Positions 17,284 to 26,455 of a DNA stretch of 64,000 nucleotides are shown here, one piece after another. The DNA is taken from NCBI GenBank assembly GCA_964490845.1, contig CAZBED010000001.1, forward strand, positions 754,468-818,467, in the 5' to 3' direction. The notes under the pieces are model-generated. The model saw only the letters and a list, made by a program, of their open reading frames with translations, was not told where the DNA came from and did not search any database. Every line of letters begins with the position of its first letter. The first letter of the stretch is position 1. This DNA is from JADJSS01 sp964490845. Lineage in GTDB: Bacteria; Bacteroidota; Bacteroidia; Chitinophagales; JADIYW01. Made by a program: the position numbers and the translations under genes.

Positions 17284-18273
17284 ATGGAATCCAACTTTAT
17301 TGATTACGTAAAACTTTTTGTCCGTTCCGGCAACGGCGGTGCGGGTTCCGTGCATTTCCGAAGGGAAAAGTATGTTCCGAAAGGCGGGCCCGACGGCGGC
17401 GACGGCGGACGCGGAGGCCATATCATTTTAAGGGGCAACAAACAACTCTGGACGCTTTTACATTTAAAATACCGCAAACACATACATGCCGACAACGGCA
17501 ACGGCGGAGAAGGAGGCCTGCGCTCGGGCAAACAGGGCGAAGATATTATTCTGGAAGTGCCTCTGGGTACTATCGCAAAAGATGCCGAAACCGGCGAAAA
17601 GGAATTTGAAATCCTGGAAGACGGGCAGGAAGTCATCTGGCTGGCGGGCGGCAGAGGCGGACAAGGCAATAACCACTTTAAAACAGCTGTCAACCAAACT
17701 CCGCGCTATGCGCAGCCGGGAGAAACCGGCAGCGAGGGATGGAAAATACTGGAACTGAAAGTGCTGGCAGACGTTGGATTGGTGGGTTTTCCGAATGCCG
17801 GAAAATCAACGCTCCTTTCTGTGGTGAGTGCTGCAAAACCGGAAATCGCCAATTATCCGTTTACAACGCTAGTTCCGAATCTGGGCGTCGTGGCTTATCG
17901 AGACAATCGCTCCTTCATCATGGCGGATATTCCGGGTATCATCGAAGGTGCGCATGCAGGTAAAGGTTTGGGTGTTCGTTTTCTGAGACATATAGAACGC
18001 AATGCCTGTTTATTGTTTGTGATTCCCGCCGACAGCAATGATATTAAAAAAGAGTATAAAATACTGGAAAAAGAGCTGAAGCTCTACAACAAGGAGTTGG
18101 TCAATAAACCCAGAGTGATTGGCATCTCCAAATCTGATTTGCTGGATGAGGAACTGAAAAAAATGCTCGCAAAAGAACTTCCCAAAAAGATTCCGCACGT
18201 CTTCTTTTCTTCGCTCACTTCTGAAAACATTATGCCTCTGAAAGATATGTTGTGGAAAATGATGAATGCTTAG
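17284..18273 (+). CDS. obg: GTPase Obg/CgtA
   Basis: A 329-residue essential GTPase involved in late 50S ribosome assembly and stress signalling. The N-terminal Obg domain is glycine-rich (GNGGAGSVHFRREK, GGPDGGDGGRGG). The G domain has GFPNAGKST (about residues 168-176), the switch/G3 DIPGIIEGA and the G4-like SKSDLL. The length is typical of the shorter forms without a C-terminal OCT domain. ATG 17284 (MESNFIDYVK) is chosen over the TTG at 17272, which has no support. The last four bases overlap the end of the convergent minus-strand gene. Confidence 0.97.
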   Translation: MESNFIDYVKLFVRSGNGGAGSVHFRREKYVPKGGPDGGDGGRGGHIILRGNKQLWTLLHLKYRKHIHADNGNGGEGGLRSGKQGEDIILEVPLGTIAKDAETGEKEFEILEDGQEVIWLAGGRGGQGNNHFKTAVNQTPRYAQPGETGSEGWKILELKVLADVGLVGFPNAGKSTLLSVVSAAKPEIANYPFTTLVPNLGVVAYRDNRSFIMADIPGIIEGAHAGKGLGVRFLRHIERNACLLFVIPADSNDIKKEYKILEKELKLYNKELVNKPRVIGISKSDLLDEELKKMLAKELPKKIPHVFFSSLTSENIMPLKDMLWKMMNA

Positions 18274-19082
18274 ACGGCATCCTCCTGTCCATCATTTTTC
18301 TTATCCGTATCGGAATCTGTATCCTCCGACAGATTGCTGATTACCGGATTTTCTGTTTTGGTTTCGTCAATTTCCGTAATGATATTTTCATCCAGTTTTA
18401 CTTCAATATGATCTGGCGGGGTTGAAATGGCTTGTTCTTCCGGCATTCTGTTTTTTGCCTGTTCCCGTTCTTCTTTGGGAATATAATCTGCGCCATAACG
18501 GCGCTTCAGGATGCGCTCCTTTCTTTCCGCACTTCGTTCACTCACCGATTCTTTCATCTCCCTGTATTTTTCTTTCCATTCTGTATCCCTCAGCTTACGT
18601 GCCTCCTTTTCTTCTTCCGTTTCCTCTCTGAGGATTTTTAATTTTTCAGGATGAATCTCAAAAGAATCGTTGACAGGAATTTCAACTATCCACCACAATA
18701 CTTTGATTTGTGCCTTACCGACACTCTGCATAAGAATATTCTGCGACAGGAGGCGGGATATAGCCTGAAAGATGGACGTAATGATACTTATTTCGGATGT
18801 GGTTGTCAGCAATTCATCGCTGTTGCCTTTTATTTTTTTGGGGTGAGTATAACTCATCCGTCCTACCTTCAATCCGTCCCTGTTTAGCAAATCTGTCTGA
18901 ATGGAAATAATTGTTATAGGCAGAAAGAAAGTATTCTGGATACGGATATCCGTTTCGGTAACCACTTTGGTCAATCCGATTTCCTTTGTCCTTACTTCCA
19001 CAATGTCAATCATCTTGCCCCGTGATGCTCTGGCGACGATAAATGCCTTTATCCGGTCTGTTATTTTCTGCAGTATGCCCAT
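18270..19082 (-). CDS. Hypothetical protein with beta-rich N-terminus and long charged tail
   Basis: A 270-residue protein of unknown function. Residues 1-150 alternate strands and hydrophobic segments (TFFLPITIISIQTDLLN, SEISIITSIFQAISR) and loosely recall LEA14-like domains; this is a fold impression only. Residues 150-270 are extremely charged, with a predicted helix rich in E/K/R (about 155-215) followed by an acidic, probably disordered end. There is no signal peptide or clear membrane helix. The stop codon overlaps the obg stop by four bases on the opposite strand. It is probably real: codon use is normal and the frame long and intact. Confidence 0.68.
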   Translation of the reverse strand: MGILQKITDRIKAFIVARASRGKMIDIVEVRTKEIGLTKVVTETDIRIQNTFFLPITIISIQTDLLNRDGLKVGRMSYTHPKKIKGNSDELLTTTSEISIITSIFQAISRLLSQNILMQSVGKAQIKVLWWIVEIPVNDSFEIHPEKLKILREETEEEKEARKLRDTEWKEKYREMKESVSERSAERKERILKRRYGADYIPKEEREQAKNRMPEEQAISTPPDHIEVKLDENIITEIDETKTENPVISNLSEDTDSDTDKKNDGQEDAV

Positions 19083-19170
19083 ATGTTGTATAAACTATTG
19101 TTAAAATAGAGTATCTGCGTTGTTTAGCAACCAAACTTAAGTTAAATTTAAATCAAATAAGAAATTAAAT

Positions 19171-20421
19171 ATGGAACATCTTAGCACGGTAATAGCCATT
19201 CCTGTCTTCTTACTTTTGATTCTGATAGAATATTTTTCGACGAGGAAAGCACATCCCGAGTATTACCGGCTTAATGACGCCCTGACAAACCTGAATGTTG
19301 GTGTCAGTCATTTGTTGTTTAAACTGCTGACTACCGGGTTGATGTTCGGCGCTTACGTATGGGTGAAAGATCATTTTGCACTGGTGCATCTGACCGGATT
19401 TTGGGCATATGCCATCGTCTTCGTATTATTCGACTTTTGCTTCTACTGGGCACACCGCTATGGCCATGAAATCAACCTTTTCTGGGGTGCGCATATCGTA
19501 CACCACCAGAGTGAAGAATACAATCTGACCGTGGCACTTCGGCAATCCTGGATACATAGTTTGCTGGCATTTATTTTTTTCCTGCCCATCGCGTTTCTAG
19601 GTGTTGATATTCTGACATTGGGTATCGTTGCCAGCCTAAATTCTTTTTATCAGTTCTGGATTCACACCAAAGCCGTGCAGCGAATGCCGAAGTGGTTTGA
19701 AGCCATCTTCAACTCACCGGCACACCACCGCGTGCACCATGGAGTGAATCCAAAATATATTGACAAGAACCACGCTGGCATGTTCATTATCTGGGACAAA
19801 ATGTTCGGCACCTTTCAGGAGGAAGAAGAAGAACCAACATATGGCATTACCAAGCCGATGAACAGCTGGAACCCTGCCTGGTCAAACGTACATTACTATG
19901 TGGAAATGTATCAGTCAGGCAAAAAGATGAAAAATATAAAAGATAAACTGAAATTAGTTTTTGCACGACCAGGCTGGCAGCCCGATTATTTGGGCGGTCA
20001 AATAAAAGTAACCGAACCGGATGTCCGACACCAAAAATATGATCTGCAGGCCGCCAGCAGAGGATTGAATATTTACGTACTGGTGCAGTTTGCTTTTATC
20101 ATCATAGGTTTATCCGCTTACTTGTACCATTTTGAAAAACTGTCATTGTTCTTTCAGGTTCTGGCATTTGCCGTACTCATGCTTTCCACAGTGATTTGCA
20201 GCGCCATACTGGAACAAAAAACATGGGTAAAATATGCCGAATACTTCCGGCTGATGCTGGCCATAGTGGGATTAAACTCCCTGTATTATATCAACTTCAA
20301 CAGCTGGTTTTATGTCGTGTTAATTCCATCGCTGTTGATTACGGCATACTTTATCGTGTGGTACACTATGAACATCCATAACCGGCACCTGATAAAGGAA
20401 ATGGCTGTAAAAAGAAGCTAA
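19171..20421 (+). CDS. Membrane fatty acid hydroxylase superfamily protein, AGMO-like
   Basis: A 416-residue integral membrane di-iron protein of the fatty acid hydroxylase/sterol desaturase superfamily. The histidine boxes are HRYGH (95-99), HIVHH (108-112) and HHRVHH (185-190). The stretch GAHIVHHQSEEYNLT followed by ALRQS strongly recalls the alkylglycerol monooxygenase (TMEM195) clade, which cleaves ether lipids with a pterin cofactor in animals. Bacterial members have unproven substrates. The C-terminal third (about 300-416) adds four further membrane helices. It is convergent with a second, different member of the superfamily, their ends overlapping by four bases. Confidence 0.87.
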   Translation: MEHLSTVIAIPVFLLLILIEYFSTRKAHPEYYRLNDALTNLNVGVSHLLFKLLTTGLMFGAYVWVKDHFALVHLTGFWAYAIVFVLFDFCFYWAHRYGHEINLFWGAHIVHHQSEEYNLTVALRQSWIHSLLAFIFFLPIAFLGVDILTLGIVASLNSFYQFWIHTKAVQRMPKWFEAIFNSPAHHRVHHGVNPKYIDKNHAGMFIIWDKMFGTFQEEEEEPTYGITKPMNSWNPAWSNVHYYVEMYQSGKKMKNIKDKLKLVFARPGWQPDYLGGQIKVTEPDVRHQKYDLQAASRGLNIYVLVQFAFIIIGLSAYLYHFEKLSLFFQVLAFAVLMLSTVICSAILEQKTWVKYAEYFRLMLAIVGLNSLYYINFNSWFYVVLIPSLLITAYFIVWYTMNIHNRHLIKEMAVKRS

Positions 20422-21698
20422 CTCACTTCACCGGAAAGTTTAAGAAAATCTTTAGTCACCGGCGGTTTGTACCAGATATCTCCAAAAATTATTTTAAGCC
20501 GGATGCGCCAATTCTTATTGTGTTTCCATTCATAAAATAACTGCTGCCATCCTGATAATAACAAAGAAAGCGGATTCAGTCGTATGGAAGGATTATTCGT
20601 CAACCCAACCGGCGGGCGTTCTTTATAGGGTGTTCTGAAAGTACCGAACACAAAATCCCAAATACAAAACCCACCGCTGCTCAGGTTAACGGCATCGTCA
20701 CCGGGCAATGCGCTGTGATGCACATAATGTATGGTACCATTGGAATGTGGCAGAAATAACATCATCGACAACCTGGGCCGTTTGCTGAAAAACTCATAGT
20801 AATAAGTGGAATGGTTAAAATATTGAGTGAAAATGTACAGTATGTTATAGGCCAGAAAATATTCAAAAAGAGCATTATGGTAAAACAACTTGTTGATACA
20901 TGCCAACAGTAGTGTTTTAGGTATGCCCACAAATAATTTAGGGAACACATCCACAACGCCGACACCCATCGGATGCATATGTTCTGCCGTATGATGTATG
21001 CGATGATTGACCAGCCAGAGAAACCGGGATTTATGATCCAGCCAATGGACGCCGTACTCGAAGAAACTGCTGACAAGAATAGTAAGGATAAAAGCACCGA
21101 AAGGCGGCAAGTACAACAGTGTAGGAACCAGCGCATTAATTCTGTTATTTATCCCGGCGAAAATGTAATCTATGATGTATGTATGTTGCTGCAGACCGGC
21201 ATCTGCATGGACTAAAGACGCTGTAAGCATTGTACTCTTTTGTTCCAATCCCTGCACATGGATGGCAATATAATGGAACAGACTTTTAATGGGTATCTGG
21301 GCAAGTTCGAAGATAAAATCTATAACGAGCAAGAGAAGCAATGTTGAGCTTAAATGAGCAAAAAAAACAGGAAGAAATTTATTCATTCGTCCGGTTCGGC
21401 GTATCCAGAGAAAATCAAGTATACTTATACATGTACCATAGATAACAAAAACCACAGCGATTCCAATAAAGAAAAGATGTTCAGGATTATTTCTATCAAA
21501 GAGCAGTTGGCTTAAAACGATATGCTTTTCCTTAATTAGTATGGTAAAAGAAGAAGCGTTATCAAAAAACAGATCGAAGAACGTAAATGAAACAGATGCT
21601 ACAAAAAACACGACCGTGAATGTGGAGAGTACACGAAATAGTTTAGGATGATTCTCCAAAAAGTCTCTGTAATCGAATGCAAATAATCTTGACTTCAT
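20418..21698 (-). CDS. Sterol desaturase/fatty acid hydroxylase family membrane protein
   Basis: A 426-residue multi-spanning protein with several N-terminal membrane helices and the histidine boxes HWLDH, NHRIHH and HYVHH in its second half, plus the conserved IWDFVFGTF segment. It is only distantly similar to the neighbour at 19171-20421 and lacks that protein's AGMO-type stretch, so the two are not a recent duplication. Superfamily members hydroxylate or desaturate lipids at the membrane; the substrate is unknown. The large N-terminal membrane region (about 200 residues before the first box) is longer than in simple family members. Confidence 0.85.
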   Translation of the reverse strand: MKSRLFAFDYRDFLENHPKLFRVLSTFTVVFFVASVSFTFFDLFFDNASSFTILIKEKHIVLSQLLFDRNNPEHLFFIGIAVVFVIYGTCISILDFLWIRRTGRMNKFLPVFFAHLSSTLLLLLVIDFIFELAQIPIKSLFHYIAIHVQGLEQKSTMLTASLVHADAGLQQHTYIIDYIFAGINNRINALVPTLLYLPPFGAFILTILVSSFFEYGVHWLDHKSRFLWLVNHRIHHTAEHMHPMGVGVVDVFPKLFVGIPKTLLLACINKLFYHNALFEYFLAYNILYIFTQYFNHSTYYYEFFSKRPRLSMMLFLPHSNGTIHYVHHSALPGDDAVNLSSGGFCIWDFVFGTFRTPYKERPPVGLTNNPSIRLNPLSLLLSGWQQLFYEWKHNKNWRIRLKIIFGDIWYKPPVTKDFLKLSGEVS

Positions 21699-21915
21699 CC
21701 TAAATAATAATCTTATTTATCAATCAAAAAAAGGTGCAAATTAAAATTGAATAGGTGTAAGTTGAACACTAAGGATTAGAAATTCAAACTTATGCATTTA
21801 AAGATAGTATTTAATCTAATTGCCTCCTATTTTTTAGTGCAATTTCGGATACTATAATATATACTTGTCTGTCTAATTTTCTATATAAACCCGGTTTTAT
21901 TTAGTAGCTTAGAGT

Positions 21916-22848
21916 ATGTGGAACAGGTTCATTATACTCTTTTTGTTTATTAATCTCCATATGGTGGTTGTAGCACAAACGGAAAATACTCCGAAAAGAA
22001 AGTCTTTCTTTTTAGGAAGACACCCCGATTACCACCGGTTTTATGTGGGCATCCGCTTTCCTCAAACGTACTATTTTAAATCCGACCTGCACCTTTGCGG
22101 CAAGGTACAACAATCAGATCTGAGTTTTGCCAACTTTGATGTAACTATTGCCGATATCAGATGCCACGATGACGGATTTGTCTATGGGGCGCTGTTCCGC
22201 ACCATTCTCAAAGGCGCTGTAGCACCTCCGTATGTTATTGCTTTTGGATACAAATTCAAGAACTCTAACTTCGGCATTGCGGGCAGGGTGATTCATTTTA
22301 AACAATTTATGACACACGGACAAAGCAACCGCATCAATGGTACCGTTGGTTCAGATACCTATCATAACTACTATGGTTCCGCACCGTTTCTGCTCAACTA
22401 CGAAAACACAGACGGACATAATATTTGTACCATCGGCCCGGAATTCACCTACACGTTGGTACGTTCTAAAAATACAAATCACTGGCTGGATGTAACCGGC
22501 ATGCTGGGTGCCTGCATTTCCTATCCAAGGACAGATGCGACAGTTATGACGCCGGACAGCACCATTGTCAGACGCAATAATAATTACAGGGTATCCGGAG
22601 GAGGTATCTACTTTGAATCAGGCTTTATGGGAACCGTTTGCAACTTCCTTACTTTTATGCTGGAGTGCAATTTTACCATCATCCGAAATTCCAATATGAA
22701 CATCATTAACAACGGGATTAGTAACTTACACGGAAGCCAGACAATCTCTGCGTTCAGTTGGAGTTCCGGCATTGCCCTCACCGTACCTGTTAAACCATTC
22801 AAAAAAATAAGGGCAGAAAAAACAGCATCAAAAGGAAAGAAAACCTGA
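21916..22848 (+). CDS. Exported hypothetical protein, probably an outer-membrane beta-barrel
   Basis: A 310-residue protein with a signal peptide ending near VVVAQ (about residue 21). The mature part alternates aromatic/glycine strands (YVIAFGYKFKNSNFGIAGRVIHF, GAPFLLNYEN-like segments) in the manner of small Bacteroidota outer-membrane barrels. Two cysteines near residues 56 and 77 could pair. I recognise no family. The tail is basic (KKIRAEKTASKGKK), which is odd for a barrel end and may be periplasmic. It has no close partner genes. The 217 bases upstream are AT-rich and show no clear promoter box. Confidence 0.68.
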   Translation: MWNRFIILFLFINLHMVVVAQTENTPKRKSFFLGRHPDYHRFYVGIRFPQTYYFKSDLHLCGKVQQSDLSFANFDVTIADIRCHDDGFVYGALFRTILKGAVAPPYVIAFGYKFKNSNFGIAGRVIHFKQFMTHGQSNRINGTVGSDTYHNYYGSAPFLLNYENTDGHNICTIGPEFTYTLVRSKNTNHWLDVTGMLGACISYPRTDATVMTPDSTIVRRNNNYRVSGGGIYFESGFMGTVCNFLTFMLECNFTIIRNSNMNIINNGISNLHGSQTISAFSWSSGIALTVPVKPFKKIRAEKTASKGKKT

Positions 22849-22921
22849 AAAACACCTGCAATAACATGGAACTGATAATTATTATTCTGTTCCTGTACCA
22901 AATCCTTAAGAGTGTCTGCTG

Positions 22922-23329
22922 TCATTGTTTTTGACACAACTCTACCAACACACCATTGGTCGTTTTGGGATGAAAAAAACAAACAAGTTTATTCAACGCT
23001 CCTACATAGGGTTTTTCACTCAAAGGCTGAAACCCTTCACTTTTCAGACGATCCATTTCCGTATAAATATCCTCCACCTCAAACGCCACATGATGAATAC
23101 CTTCGCCTTTTGACTGCAGAAATTTGTGTACCGTACTCTTTTCTGATACCGGCTCGAGCAACTCCACTTTGGTGTCTCCCAAAGCAAAGAAGGAAACGTT
23201 TAGCTGTTGGCTTTCCAGAAATTCATGATGAAACGGTTCTCTGTTGAAGAGTTTGGCAAACAAGTCATTGGATTGCTCAACATTCTTCACCGCGATGCCG
23301 ATGTGGTCTATCTTTTTCATATCAGACAT
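22922..23329 (-). CDS. mce: Methylmalonyl-CoA epimerase (VOC fold)
   Basis: A 135-residue VOC/glyoxalase-fold enzyme that interconverts (2R)- and (2S)-methylmalonyl-CoA in propionate metabolism. It has two beta-alpha-beta modules: KIDHIGIAVKNVEQS with the first metal histidine, VSFFALGDTKVELLEPV, GIHHVAFEVEDI with the second, and the terminal glutamate in GVLVELCQ. The spacing and length match bacterial Mce. Translation may begin at M4 (MKKIDHIG, 23320). No mutase gene is in the window, so the partner must be elsewhere. It is convergent with the beta-barrel gene. Confidence 0.92.
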   Translation of the reverse strand: MSDMKKIDHIGIAVKNVEQSNDLFAKLFNREPFHHEFLESQQLNVSFFALGDTKVELLEPVSEKSTVHKFLQSKGEGIHHVAFEVEDIYTEMDRLKSEGFQPLSEKPYVGALNKLVCFFHPKTTNGVLVELCQKQ

Positions 23330-23437
23330 GAAAATACTAAAATGCCATTTATTTGAGTTTCTTTTTTTTGTTTAGATATTTTTATTTTTTGTTAAACAAA
23401 ATAAAATAAGACATGTTAATAGAGAAAAACAAATCCA

Positions 23438-23983
23438 ATGAAAAATAAACTACCAGTGAAATCATTATTACTAATACTCGCAGCAGTATTAACCAGCAGT
23501 TGCCTGCCAACCAACCTGACACCTATCACTACAGCTCCTACCACTATCGACCTGTCTCGATATTCCGGAAAATGGTATGAAATAGCATCATTGCCGCAGG
23601 TGTTTTCGTTTGGCGCAAAATGTATAACCGCAGAATACTCCTCTAATCCGGACGGTTCCATTAAAGTATTAAACAAACAAATCGGTGCAGATGGGCGCCC
23701 TTCACAAATAGAAGGCCGTGCCACTGTAGAGGCAAATTCCGGAAATACCAAACTGAAAGTAGCATTCTTCGGAGCAGAGCCGGCTAATTCCAATTACTGG
23801 ATTGTTGAAATTGCAGACGACTATTCCTATGCCGTTGTTTCAGATCCCACCAAAACAACTTTCTGGATTCTCAGCCGCACGCCTCAAATGGATGAAACTT
23901 TAGTGCAAGACATCATTAACAGATGGGCAGCCTTCGGAATCAATACCGCACTCATTAAAAGAACGGTTCAGGACTGCTGGTAA
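23438..23983 (+). CDS. Lipocalin lipoprotein (Blc-like)
   Basis: A 181-residue lipoprotein; the signal region ends in LTSSC with the probable lipidated C22. The lipocalin signature is YSGKWYEIASLPQVFS (the G-x-W motif), and the C-terminal part has FWILSRTPQMDE, as in Blc-type proteins. Blc is an outer-membrane lipocalin binding fatty acids or lysophospholipids and is often stress-induced. Here the context gives no extra clue. The length is normal. Confidence 0.92.
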   Translation: MKNKLPVKSLLLILAAVLTSSCLPTNLTPITTAPTTIDLSRYSGKWYEIASLPQVFSFGAKCITAEYSSNPDGSIKVLNKQIGADGRPSQIEGRATVEANSGNTKLKVAFFGAEPANSNYWIVEIADDYSYAVVSDPTKTTFWILSRTPQMDETLVQDIINRWAAFGINTALIKRTVQDCW

Positions 23984-24011
23984 AAAAACATACCTCAATA
24001 CTCCTATTTAG

Positions 24012-24038
24012 TGCCATGACTTTGTTATGGCATTTTTT
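24012..24038 (+). terminator. Probable terminator after the lipocalin gene
   Basis: TGCCAT (24012-24017) pairs with ATGGCA (24027-24032) over a nine-base loop, followed by a run of T. The stem is short, so confidence is moderate. Confidence 0.55.
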
Positions 24039-24064
24039 ATTTCATAAATAACTTTACAATTAGC

Positions 24065-24072
24065 TATTTTTG
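24065..24072 (+). promoter_or_regulatory. -7 box (TATTTTTG) for the cysteine desulfurase gene
   Basis: TATTTTTG ends 27 bases before the ATG at 24100 and follows the lipocalin terminator, so it fits a new transcription unit. Confidence 0.55.
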
Positions 24073-24099
24073 AACAACTGATTTAATGCCGCAGCAGCA

Positions 24100-25215
24100 A
24101 TGATATACCTGGATTATAATGCCACCACACCCGTTGATGCAGAAGTGCTTAACACCATGCTGCCTTATTTCTCGGAGAAATTTGGAAATGCAGCCAGCAG
24201 TACACATTTGTTTGGCGGGCAGGCAAAGGATGCCGTGGAAACCGCCCGGGAACAGGTAGCAAAAACCCTCCGTTGCGAAGCACAGGAAATCATCTTTACG
24301 TCCGGCGCTACGGAAGCCATCAATATCGCTATTAAGGGCGTCTATCACCTGTATCACCATAAAGGTAATCACATTGTCACCGTTGCTACCGAACATAAGG
24401 CGGTACTCGATACCTGCAAGTTTCTGGAAACGAAGGGTGCACGAATTACCTATCTGAAAGTGGATAACAATGGCCGGTTAGATTTGCAGGAATTGGACAA
24501 TGCGATAACGGATTCAACCATTTTAGTAGCGGTTATGTATGCGAATAATGAAACCGGAGTTTTACAGGATATTCGGGGCATTTCACAAATCGTGCATCGT
24601 AAAAAGTCTATTTTCTTCTGTGATGCCACACAGGCGATTGGAAAAATACCCGTTGATGTACAGCAGGACGGTATAGACCTGCTTTGCCTGTCGGCTCATA
24701 AGCTATATGGCCCAAAAGGAGCAGGCGCTTTATATCTTCGCAGGAAAAATCCCCGGGTAACGATGGAACCTCTGATACATGGTGGTGGGCATGAACGTGG
24801 CTTGCGTAGCGGAACGCTAAACGTGCCAGGAATCGTAGGCCTGGGAAAAGCCTGCAGTATTATTCACCTGAATAATAGTATAGAGGAAAATAGAAATTAT
24901 CTGGAAAGCGAACTGATTCAAAAGTTTGGCAATAAAATTACCATTAATGGCAATAGCTCGCCAAGGCTGCCCAATACTTCAAATATTACCTTCCCAATAA
25001 AGGCGGTTGATATTATCAGGAACACCAAAACAAAAATGGCGGTTGCGACCGGTTCCGCATGTACTTCAGCAGAAAATCTTCCTTCCCATGTGCTGACAGC
25101 TATGGGCTTATCCAAAGAACAGGCGGAATGCTCCATCCGCTTTAGTCTGGGAAAAAACAATACCTTGAAAGAAATGGAAGATGTGCTGAAAATGCTGAAA
25201 CTCATTATTGTATAA
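24100..25215 (+). CDS. Cysteine desulfurase (NifS/IscS type)
   Basis: A 371-residue PLP enzyme that takes sulfur from cysteine as a persulfide for Fe-S clusters or thio-modification. The PLP lysine is K201 (LSAHKLYGPKG), preceded by the TEHKAVLD and DATQAIGK motifs. The sulfur-carrying cysteine is C321 in ATGSACTSAE, followed by a short tail, as in the NifS/IscS group (not the SufS type). The RSGTLNVPGIVG segment is canonical. No isc partner genes are adjacent, so whether it serves Fe-S or tRNA thiolation is open. Confidence 0.93.
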   Translation: MIYLDYNATTPVDAEVLNTMLPYFSEKFGNAASSTHLFGGQAKDAVETAREQVAKTLRCEAQEIIFTSGATEAINIAIKGVYHLYHHKGNHIVTVATEHKAVLDTCKFLETKGARITYLKVDNNGRLDLQELDNAITDSTILVAVMYANNETGVLQDIRGISQIVHRKKSIFFCDATQAIGKIPVDVQQDGIDLLCLSAHKLYGPKGAGALYLRRKNPRVTMEPLIHGGGHERGLRSGTLNVPGIVGLGKACSIIHLNNSIEENRNYLESELIQKFGNKITINGNSSPRLPNTSNITFPIKAVDIIRNTKTKMAVATGSACTSAENLPSHVLTAMGLSKEQAECSIRFSLGKNNTLKEMEDVLKMLKLIIV

Positions 25216-25248
25216 GACAACTTTGTGTCTCAGTATAAAATTGAAGCT

Positions 25249-25686
25249 CTATTTTTTTCTGATATATTTTTCTGTCTGAAGTTCCAGGTACTTCCAGCTA
25301 AATACGATAGTATCCCCGTCATTAGATAAAAAATACTTGGCAGGGCGCTCATCGTTAAACTGAATCATATCGTCCGAATTATCCTTAAACAGTGTATACA
25401 CGCCACCTCTCGGGAGTGTATTCTTTTTGGTATGCGTTTCGTAAAAAGTATTATCTGCTTTAATTTCAAGTTCAATATTATCTCCCGTACTGGAAGGGGT
25501 AGACACACCATGTCGCAATCCGCAGCAATCTGTTTCTATCCAGTTCCAGACGCCATTAATATTCTTGGGTTTTGGAGGTTCAATCCACTCACCGGGTTTT
25601 TTGGGCTTAGGCAACTTGGGCGGTTTGCCTGAAAACAACTGGGATGCAGCCGACAGTAAGATTAAAATAAAAAATAGCTTTTTCAT
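25249..25686 (-). CDS. Exported hypothetical protein with proline/lysine-rich linker
   Basis: A 145-residue protein with a clear signal peptide (residues 1 to about 19). A P-K-rich linker follows (PPKLPKPKKPGEW, about 22-42), then a small beta-rich domain containing GVWNWIETDCCG with an unusual Cys-Cys pair. The domain (about 43-145) reads like the small lipocalin-like folds found in many Bacteroidota secreted proteins, starting with the G-x-W element. It is convergent with the cysteine desulfurase gene, 33 bases apart. Function unknown. Confidence 0.7.
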   Translation of the reverse strand: MKKLFFILILLSAASQLFSGKPPKLPKPKKPGEWIEPPKPKNINGVWNWIETDCCGLRHGVSTPSSTGDNIELEIKADNTFYETHTKKNTLPRGGVYTLFKDNSDDMIQFNDERPAKYFLSNDGDTIVFSWKYLELQTEKYIRKK

Positions 25687-25756
25687 ACCTTATATTCCAT
25701 GTAAAATTATAAAATTTGTATCATACATTAACCCAACAGCAAATATCTTACCAAAA

Positions 25757-26143
25757 ATGAATGAACCTGAAAAACTGAGAATCGATAAATGGCTGTGGGC
25801 GGTTCGTATATACAAAACCAGAACATTGGCAACGGATGCCTGCATCGCGGGCAAAATAAAAATAGACGGAGTAGCCGTAAAACCATCTTATCTGCTAAAA
25901 GCCGGCCAAACCATACACATAAACAGGCAAGGGGAAAAATGGATATATAAGACATTAAAACTGATTGAAAAAAGGGTGGGCGCACCTGTAGCTGTCACTT
26001 GTTTTGAAGACCTTACTCCGCCTGAAGAGAAAAATAAACTGCTCTTTCCGTCAGTTTTTTATGAAGTCAGGGATAAAGGTGCAGGAAGACCTACCAAAAA
26101 AGACCGGCGCGAGATTGATAAATTCAAGGATGCTGATGATTAA
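25757..26143 (+). CDS. S4-domain RNA-binding protein (Hsp15/RqcP-like)
   Basis: A 128-residue basic protein. The S4 domain is at the N-terminus: LRIDKWLWAVRIYKTR, then ACIAGKIKIDGVAVKPSYLLKAGQ-type turns (about residues 6-60). The C-terminus is lysine/arginine-rich (RPTKKDRREIDKF). It matches the Hsp15 family, which binds stalled 50S-peptidyl-tRNA complexes. The frame is open back to 25565, but that part overlaps the opposite gene and is not conserved, so the ATG at 25757 is chosen. Confidence 0.9.
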   Translation: MNEPEKLRIDKWLWAVRIYKTRTLATDACIAGKIKIDGVAVKPSYLLKAGQTIHINRQGEKWIYKTLKLIEKRVGAPVAVTCFEDLTPPEEKNKLLFPSVFYEVRDKGAGRPTKKDRREIDKFKDADD

Positions 26144-26213
26144 AGTTGTCTAATCTTTAAATATTGATAACACATTAAACGGCATTTAGCAACCTTTTAA
26201 CAGTAAAAAGTAG

Positions 26214-26221
26214 TAATTTTG
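26214..26221 (+). promoter_or_regulatory. -7 box (TAATTTTG) for tatA-gatA
   Basis: TAATTTTG fits TAnnTTTG and ends 16 bases before the tatA ATG. It could drive both tatA and the closely following gatA. Confidence 0.55.
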
Positions 26222-26237
26222 TTTTAAATATAAGTTT

Positions 26238-26438
26238 ATGTTTGGAATGCACGGACCGGAATTATGGTTCATCTTAGCGATAGTGGTACTGCTTTTTGGC
26301 GGAAAAAAAATACCGGAACTTATGCGTGGTGTAGGTAAAGGGATTCGTGAATTCAATGCCGCTAAAGCCAACCTGCAAGATGAATTTGAGAAAGGGATGA
26401 AAGAAGAAGACCCTAAAAAACTACCGGAAAACAAATAA
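26238..26438 (+). CDS. tatA: Sec-independent translocase component TatA/TatE
   Basis: A 66-residue membrane protein. A short N-terminal helix (ELWFILAIVVLLFGG, about 7-22) leads into the conserved FGGKKIPELMRGVGKGIREF amphipathic helix and a charged tail. TatA oligomers form the pore for folded, twin-arginine-signal proteins. No tatB or tatC is nearby. The gatA GTG follows 17 bases after the stop, so the two may be cotranscribed; I know of no functional link. Confidence 0.95.
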   Translation: MFGMHGPELWFILAIVVLLFGGKKIPELMRGVGKGIREFNAAKANLQDEFEKGMKEEDPKKLPENK

Positions 26439-26455
26439 CTTAAAATCTGCCGATT

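Noticed and set aside
25565..25756. Upstream extension of the S4-domain protein
   Set aside because: It overlaps the opposite-strand secreted protein, and its residues do not match the family; the ATG at 25757 fits.
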